The notes under the pieces are model-generated. The model was not told the origin of the DNA. It worked only from the letters and a program-made list of their open reading frames with translations, and did no database searches. Below, piece by piece: positions 29,858 to 34,099 of a DNA stretch of 34,099 nucleotides. Each line of letters opens with the position of its first letter. Position 1 is the stretch's first letter. The stretch covers positions 1 to 34,099 of the forward strand of contig SVAX01000013.1 in NCBI GenBank assembly GCA_015059155.1. Direction: 5' to 3'. Origin of the DNA: Bacillota bacterium (GTDB lineage Bacteria > Bacillota_I > Bacilli_A > RF39 > UBA660). The position numbers and the translations under genes were made by a program.

Positions 29858-30934
29858 TTACCTTCTGATAGTTTTTTTATTATTTAAATCTTTTATTTCT
29901 TCATCAATTAACTTAATAATATATTCTTCCGAATATTTTCTTACAGGGTTTAATTCTCTTCTTCGAATTTCATAATATAATTTTTTTAAGTTTTCATCAT
30001 TTAATTTTTCTAAAAACATTAATTTTATTTTTTCCCAAACTGTTCTTTTTATAAAATCAAATAATGTTCTTCCATTAAATTTTGATAAATCAAATTGTGG
30101 GCAATATTCTATAGATGATTCTAATAACTTAACATAATTAGGACTTATACCTAATGAACAAATTAATTCTGCGTTATTTATAACATTTTGAATTGAAACT
30201 TTAATTAAAGTTTCAATAAAGTTAATTAATTGTATATATTCATCTTCATCAAGAATAAGATTGTATCCATTTTCTTCTAAAAAATTAGCAAAAGAAATAT
30301 CACCTCTAAAAATCCATTTTTCATATTTTTTAAAAAATGGGTGTCCATTTTCAAATGCTTTTATTACATTTAAATATGTTTTTTCTTTTATACTTTTTCC
30401 ATATTCATCTTCTGTAAAATTTACAAGTATTACCCTTGAAAACATTTGAAAAAAATAACGAACTGACTCTAGCGAATCCTCCCATGAACTATTAGAAAGT
30501 CCAACATCTATAGTAGTAAAACCTTTTTCAATGTCATAGAAAATATTTCTTCTACGTGGTTCTATCCCAATCCCATTATTTCCTAGTAAATATGAATCTC
30601 TTATATATTTTTCTATTTGCTCGTAAGGAATATGATTGATAATATCTTGACCATTATCATTATTAACTAAATTAGCAAATTGTTCTCCTTTAGCTAATTC
30701 CTCTAAAATCCAATATCCAGAAGCTTCGCTTCCTATATAATCATAATACTCTGGTATGTTAATTCCCAAATCTTTACACTTCTTTATTCTTTTTTTCAGT
30801 TCATCAAAATCATCTTCACTTTTGTTTACCAAAATAACGCCATCATTATTAAATGAATATGCTTTTGTTCCTTCATTTCCTCCGTCAATGGTTCCAGTTT
30901 TAATTTTATTTAAATAATAATCTATATTTTTCAT
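29858..30934 (-). CDS. Kinase-like accessory protein (function unknown)
   Basis: 359-aa ORF from MKNIDYYLN; GYWILEELAKGEQFANL hinge-like and FTTIDVGLSNS DFG-like segments suggest a divergent kinase fold. Confidence 0.45.
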   Translation of the reverse strand: MKNIDYYLNKIKTGTIDGGNEGTKAYSFNNDGVILVNKSEDDFDELKKRIKKCKDLGINIPEYYDYIGSEASGYWILEELAKGEQFANLVNNDNGQDIINHIPYEQIEKYIRDSYLLGNNGIGIEPRRRNIFYDIEKGFTTIDVGLSNSSWEDSLESVRYFFQMFSRVILVNFTEDEYGKSIKEKTYLNVIKAFENGHPFFKKYEKWIFRGDISFANFLEENGYNLILDEDEYIQLINFIETLIKVSIQNVINNAELICSLGISPNYVKLLESSIEYCPQFDLSKFNGRTLFDFIKRTVWEKIKLMFLEKLNDENLKKLYYEIRRRELNPVRKYSEEYIIKLIDEEIKDLNNKKTIRR

Positions 30935-30953
30935 ATTATCACTCCTTATAACC

Positions 30954-30962
30954 ATTATATCA
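30954..30962 (-). promoter_or_regulatory. Extended -10 promoter element in front of kinase-like gene
   Basis: TTGTGATATAATGGTTATAAGGAG. Confidence 0.55.
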
Positions 30963-30975
30963 CAATATTTTGGAT

Positions 30976-31223
30976 TTATGGCCTACATATATCTATTTCA
31001 AATTTATTATTTTGTATCTCAAACACAATACTCCCTTCTAAATCTGTTCTATATATTTTTGATTCTTTTAAATTGTCTAACACTTCTTTATTAGGATGTC
31101 CATACCTATTACCTACACTAATTATTGAATATTACTTTTTCTACTTTAAAATTATTTACTAAATTAATTGCTTCTCCCATATGGTCATAGTCTCCATGTA
31201 GTGATTATCAATTAGTAAGTCGA
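30976..31223 (-). pseudogene. Copy C of truncated MBL gene with large internal deletion
   Basis: HGDYDHMGEAINLVNNFKVEKVIF fused directly to SIISVGNRYGHPNKEVLDNLKESKIYRTDLEGSIVFEI. Confidence 0.88.
31194..31223. repeat. Unit boundary repeat C
   Basis: ccatgtagtgattatcaattagtaagtcga. Confidence 0.85.
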
Positions 31224-31243
31224 ATTGAACTTTTATTTTCAAA

Positions 31244-31273
31244 TAAAAAAACCACCTATCCAAAGGTAGTTTT
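31244..31273 (-). terminator. Terminator of 31302-31571 gene
   Basis: ACTACCT-ttggat-AGGTGGT then T-run on minus strand. Confidence 0.75.
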
Positions 31274-31301
31274 CTATAACAACATTTAAAATTATTTATT
31301 T

Positions 31302-31571
31302 TTATTTTTTTACTTTTGATTCTAATAGATCGTTTACTAAAACTAAATCTCCAACAAAAACTTCTCCTTTTTTTGTTGCGGTAGATTTGAAAGTTTGTTT
31401 CTTCTTTTTGTTTGATAATAATTCTTCTAACCATATATATTCATTATCTTTAATTTTTATAAAATATAATCCTTCTTGAATAACTTTATCATGTTCTGCT
31501 CCAAAGAAATTACCAGCACATCCTGCATATGTACATTCTTTTAAATTTCCAAAATAAATTTCTGCGCTCAT
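31302..31571 (-). CDS. Hypothetical 89-aa protein
   Basis: MSAEIYFGNLKECTYAGCAGNFFGAEHDK...; GGAGGGAAT RBS plus consensus promoter. Confidence 0.65.
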   Translation of the reverse strand: MSAEIYFGNLKECTYAGCAGNFFGAEHDKVIQEGLYFIKIKDNEYIWLEELLSNKKKKQTFKSTATKKGEVFVGDLVLVNDLLESKVKK

Positions 31572-31594
31572 ATTCCCTCCTAAATTTGTAGATT

Positions 31595-31623
31595 ATTATA
31601 TATTTTTTTAAAAGAAATGTCAA
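31595..31623 (-). promoter_or_regulatory. Perfect consensus sigma-A promoter
   Basis: TTGACA (31618-31623), 17 bp, TATAAT (31595-31600). Confidence 0.75.
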
Positions 31624-31634
31624 TATTACTATTT

Positions 31635-32516
31635 TTATACTAATTCATATTCTCGCGCAATAATCCTATCATCAGAACAATATTTAATTACATATTTATT
31701 TTCTCGTTTACAAATGATAATTCCTACTGTTTTATTTTCTTCCATAGTTTTAATATTTTTATCTATATAATTCATATATGTCATAATCTGACCTGTTTGC
31801 TCTTTCTTGAGTTCAGTTATTTTTAATTCAACCACTACATAACATTTATATTTAATGTTATATAAAAGTAAATCTATATAATTATATGTATTACCTAATT
31901 TTAGTTTATATTCATTATCAATAAATGTAAAACCTGAACCAAGTTCTTTAAGAAAAGTTGGAATATCTTCTAAAATTAGTTTTTGTAATATCTTTTCTGA
32001 AAATATATCATACTTATTACTATTTTTAATCAAAATTGGATTTTTTACAAAGTCAACTACATTAGACACATCTTGATTTATTATTTTATTTTTTGTATCT
32101 ACCGGCAGTCTTTCATATTCATTTGATTTAATTTTTTCTCTTAATTGTCTGACTGATATATTATTTAATTCAGCTATTTTTACATAATATTGGAATTTAT
32201 TATCATCAAACCAAAGAACTTCACAATAATGACTCCAACTTAATTTGGCAGACAATGTCTGCCATTTTTGAGATACTTTATAAAATTGCCTCATATTTCT
32301 TAAATTTCTTTGACTATATCCTGAACCTAATTCATTAGTTAATCTTATTGAATATTCTTTAATTATACTATCGCCATAATGATTTCCAGCATCTAATAAT
32401 AACTTACCAACATTATAATATGTATTTAAGTCACTTCTGTTTATTGAATAATTTTTTACTTTTCTATTTATCTCATTGTTTATTAATTGATTTTTAATTT
32501 CATTATAATAATTCAT
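31635..32516 (-). CDS. YhcG/DUF1016 family PDDEXK nuclease
   Basis: GSGYSQRNLRNMRQFY, LSWSHYCEVLW, SVRQLREKI, IDLLLYNIKYKCYVVVELKI; start MNYYN after GAAAGGAG. Confidence 0.9.
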   Translation of the reverse strand: MNYYNEIKNQLINNEINRKVKNYSINRSDLNTYYNVGKLLLDAGNHYGDSIIKEYSIRLTNELGSGYSQRNLRNMRQFYKVSQKWQTLSAKLSWSHYCEVLWFDDNKFQYYVKIAELNNISVRQLREKIKSNEYERLPVDTKNKIINQDVSNVVDFVKNPILIKNSNKYDIFSEKILQKLILEDIPTFLKELGSGFTFIDNEYKLKLGNTYNYIDLLLYNIKYKCYVVVELKITELKKEQTGQIMTYMNYIDKNIKTMEENKTVGIIICKRENKYVIKYCSDDRIIAREYELV

Positions 32517-32527
32517 ATTACTCCTTT

Positions 32528-32688
32528 CTATGGTGCACATGTTTCAACATTTAATTTACTATTTTTTATTTTGAACATAATACTTCCATCTTTATCTGTT
32601 CTATATATTTTACTATCTTCTAAATTATTTAAAACTTCATTATTCGGATGCCCATATCTATTGTTTTTACCAACCAGTATTGGATAGT
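32528..32688 (-). pseudogene. Copy E: 3' fragment only of the MBL gene
   Basis: VGKNNRYGHPNNEVLNNLEDSKIYRTDKDGSIMFKIKNSKLNVETCAP*. Confidence 0.85.
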
Positions 32689-32709
32689 TAGTACATATTA
32701 ATTAATTAT

Positions 32710-32732
32710 AAAAAAAAGACCCTATATGGTCT
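32710..32732 (-). terminator. Terminator of nucleotidyltransferase gene
   Basis: GACC-atatag-GGTC then T-run on minus strand. Confidence 0.6.
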
Positions 32733-32739
32733 AAATTTC

Positions 32740-33360
32740 CTATAATGTTTTTTTGCTTCTTAAATCTTCATAACTGGTAATAGAGGTTTCAGAAAGTTCA
32801 AGTGACTTTTTAACTCTATGATATTTTTCAATATCAATTCCTTGACTATCTATAAAGCTAATGTCTAATAGGTCTTTTTCTCTTTTATATTGTTCTTTTC
32901 CCGCTTTAATTAACTCTGGACTTTGACAATATGATTTAATTCCATCTATATCAATTGCAACAATTAAATCTGTTAACTCTTCAAAAGGAATCATCTCTGT
33001 CCCAGCCATTTCTTTATTTGGACTAAAACTTTTTCTAACTAACATTCCATTATCAATAAACATCGGTTCAAATTCAACATATACACCATCAATAAATATT
33101 TTTAATCCATAGTCATCTCCTAAATCCAAATTTAGCGAATCAAATTTAGGAATATACAAATTACTTTGTTTTGCTAATTGCCTAATAACATCAATATACT
33201 TTTCATCAACTAATACATCTATGTCCGAATGCTCTCTATTAGATTCCCTATTATAATATATGTATGGTACTGATCCACCAAAGAAGCACACATGTTGTCC
33301 AAGATTTTCAATTGAACTAATTTTTTTAATAACAGATTTTATTTCATATAAACTTGACAT
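32740..33360 (-). CDS. MNT/AbiEii-like nucleotidyltransferase
   Basis: CFFGGSVPYIYYNRESNREHSDIDVLVD: GGS...hDID nucleotidyltransferase motif. Confidence 0.7.
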   Translation of the reverse strand: MSSLYEIKSVIKKISSIENLGQHVCFFGGSVPYIYYNRESNREHSDIDVLVDEKYIDVIRQLAKQSNLYIPKFDSLNLDLGDDYGLKIFIDGVYVEFEPMFIDNGMLVRKSFSPNKEMAGTEMIPFEELTDLIVAIDIDGIKSYCQSPELIKAGKEQYKREKDLLDISFIDSQGIDIEKYHRVKKSLELSETSITSYEDLRSKKTL

Positions 33361-33377
33361 AACTATCACCTATAATT

Positions 33378-33386
33378 ATTATATCA
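33378..33386 (-). promoter_or_regulatory. Extended -10 promoter element in front of nucleotidyltransferase
   Basis: TTAGTGTGATATAATAATTATAGG. Confidence 0.55.
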
Positions 33387-33399
33387 CACTAATAAAAAT

Positions 33400-33994
33400 T
33401 TATGGTGCACATTCTTCTATTCTTAACTTATCATCCTTTATTTTAAACATAATACTACCATCCTCATCTGTTCTATATATATTAGATTGATTCAAATTAT
33501 CTAATACTTCTTTATTTGGATGCCAATACATGTTATTCTTTCCAACACTTATAATTGAATATTTCGGATTTATCTCATTTATAAATCCTTTACAAGAACT
33601 GGTCTTACTTCCATGATGTTCGACTTTTAAAACATCTATATCATTTAAATTATATTTTTCTATTAAATCTTGTTCTACTTCTACTCCTGCATCTCCCATA
33701 AATAAAAATTTATGATTATTTAGTTCTGTATAAATAACATTTGAATTATCATTTTCATTACCATAATTTTTATTATTTAAGAAGTATAATTTATTATCAT
33801 CTATATTTAATTCTTTAATGCATGAATAATATGATATTTTCTTTTTATCTAATACTTTAATCAATTCTTTTTCTAAATCGTTATAAGGTCCACAATTAAA
33901 TATTACTTTCTCTACTTTAAAATTATTTACTAAATTAATTACTTCTCCAATATGATCGTAATCTCCATGTGGTGATTGTCAATTAGTAAGTCGA
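33400..33994 (-). pseudogene. Copy D of 5'-truncated MBL gene
   Basis: HGDYDHIGEVINLVNNFKVEKVIFNCGPYNDLEKELIKVLDKKKISYYSC...ECAP*; no ATG start, conserved TGA upstream of HGD; GHHGSK has changed to EHHGSK and YGHPN to YWHPN. Confidence 0.85.
33965..33994. repeat. Unit boundary repeat D
   Basis: ccatgtggtgattgtcaattagtaagtcga. Confidence 0.85.
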
Positions 33995-34009
33995 TTTTTA
34001 TACTTTATT

Positions 34010-34042
34010 TGCAAAGAAAAAGAATCACAATTTTTGCAATTC
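34010..34042 (-). terminator. Terminator of the next accessory gene
   Basis: AGAATTGCAA-aaa-TTGTGATTCT (two G-U pairs) then TTTTCTTT on minus strand. Confidence 0.65.
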
Positions 34043-34047
34043 TTAAA

Positions 34048-34099
34048 TTACTTATTTAACCTCATATAGATATCATCAATACTTTTATTATTATAAATA
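34048..34099 (-). CDS. C-terminal end of another accessory gene (runs off right edge)
   Basis: Frame reading IYNNKSIDDIYMRLNK* directly before a terminator and boundary repeat D. Confidence 0.45.
   Translation of the reverse strand, partial: IYNNKSIDDIYMRLNK

Noticed and set aside
31159-31434. ORF of 91 aa (MVRRIIIKQKEE...)
   Set aside because: Out of frame over the 31302-31571 gene, its terminator and MBL copy C; no own signal.
28576-33360. Prophage or transposon
   Set aside because: No integrase, transposase, terminase, capsid genes or terminal inverted repeats seen; the region is only repeats and cargo genes.
33961-33982. TTGACA-16-TACGAT in boundary repeat D as a promoter carried by each unit
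   Set aside because: The -10 is only 4 of 6, and both boxes are changed in copies A and C; the sequence is better explained as MBL coding relic.
28491-33994. Classical integron attC array
   Set aside because: Boundary repeats lack recognisable RYYYAAC / GTTRRRY core sites and attC-like imperfect palindromes, and no IntI is visible in the window.
28491-33994. CRISPR array
   Set aside because: Repeats are 1.3-2.8 kb apart and lie in degraded coding sequence; no short spacers.
29214-33994. Recoding of TGA as Trp (genetic code 4) making the MBL copies longer
   Set aside because: TGA ends the histidine kinase (with ATGA overlap) and dnaG genes in this window, so it acts as a normal stop.
1-34099. 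tRNA, rRNA, tmRNA or recognised riboswitch
   Set aside because: None could be identified by eye on either strand; a covariance-model scan would be needed to exclude them.

Overview
Low-GC, Firmicutes-like chromosomal window (lineage is my inference), coding mostly on the minus strand. About 1-28200 is mostly ordinary chromosome: NUDIX fragment, LOG protein, hybrid histidine kinase, acyl-CoA synthetase, def, a dispersed type IV pilus-like set (two pseudopilins, PilB, prepilin peptidase, PilC, a distant large pilin), yrrM-mltG-yrzB-ruvX-ireB, trmD-rimM, trmK-rpoD-dnaG and a UV damage endonuclease. The most interesting region is about 28300-34099. It is an accessory array built from at least four units. 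Each complete unit boundary has the same 30-bp sequence just downstream of the previous gene's terminator hairpin, followed by a 5'-truncated, variably decayed copy of a ComEC-type metallo-beta-lactamase (MBL) gene starting at the HGDYDH motif. A different accessory gene then follows: MNT-like nucleotidyltransferase, YhcG/DUF1016 nuclease plus an 89-aa ORF, kinase-like protein, or ART-like protein. Three of the genes have a shared extended -10 promoter. This looks like a gene-cassette or repeated-insertion hotspot, and it continues past the right edge. Other points: a decayed duplicate of a YjcZ-like gene (with its terminator) in front of def, two near-identical promoter regions (NUDIX and acyl-CoA synthetase), and unusual domain layouts in PilB, PilC and the pilin. 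All calls are from reading the sequence; no searches were run.
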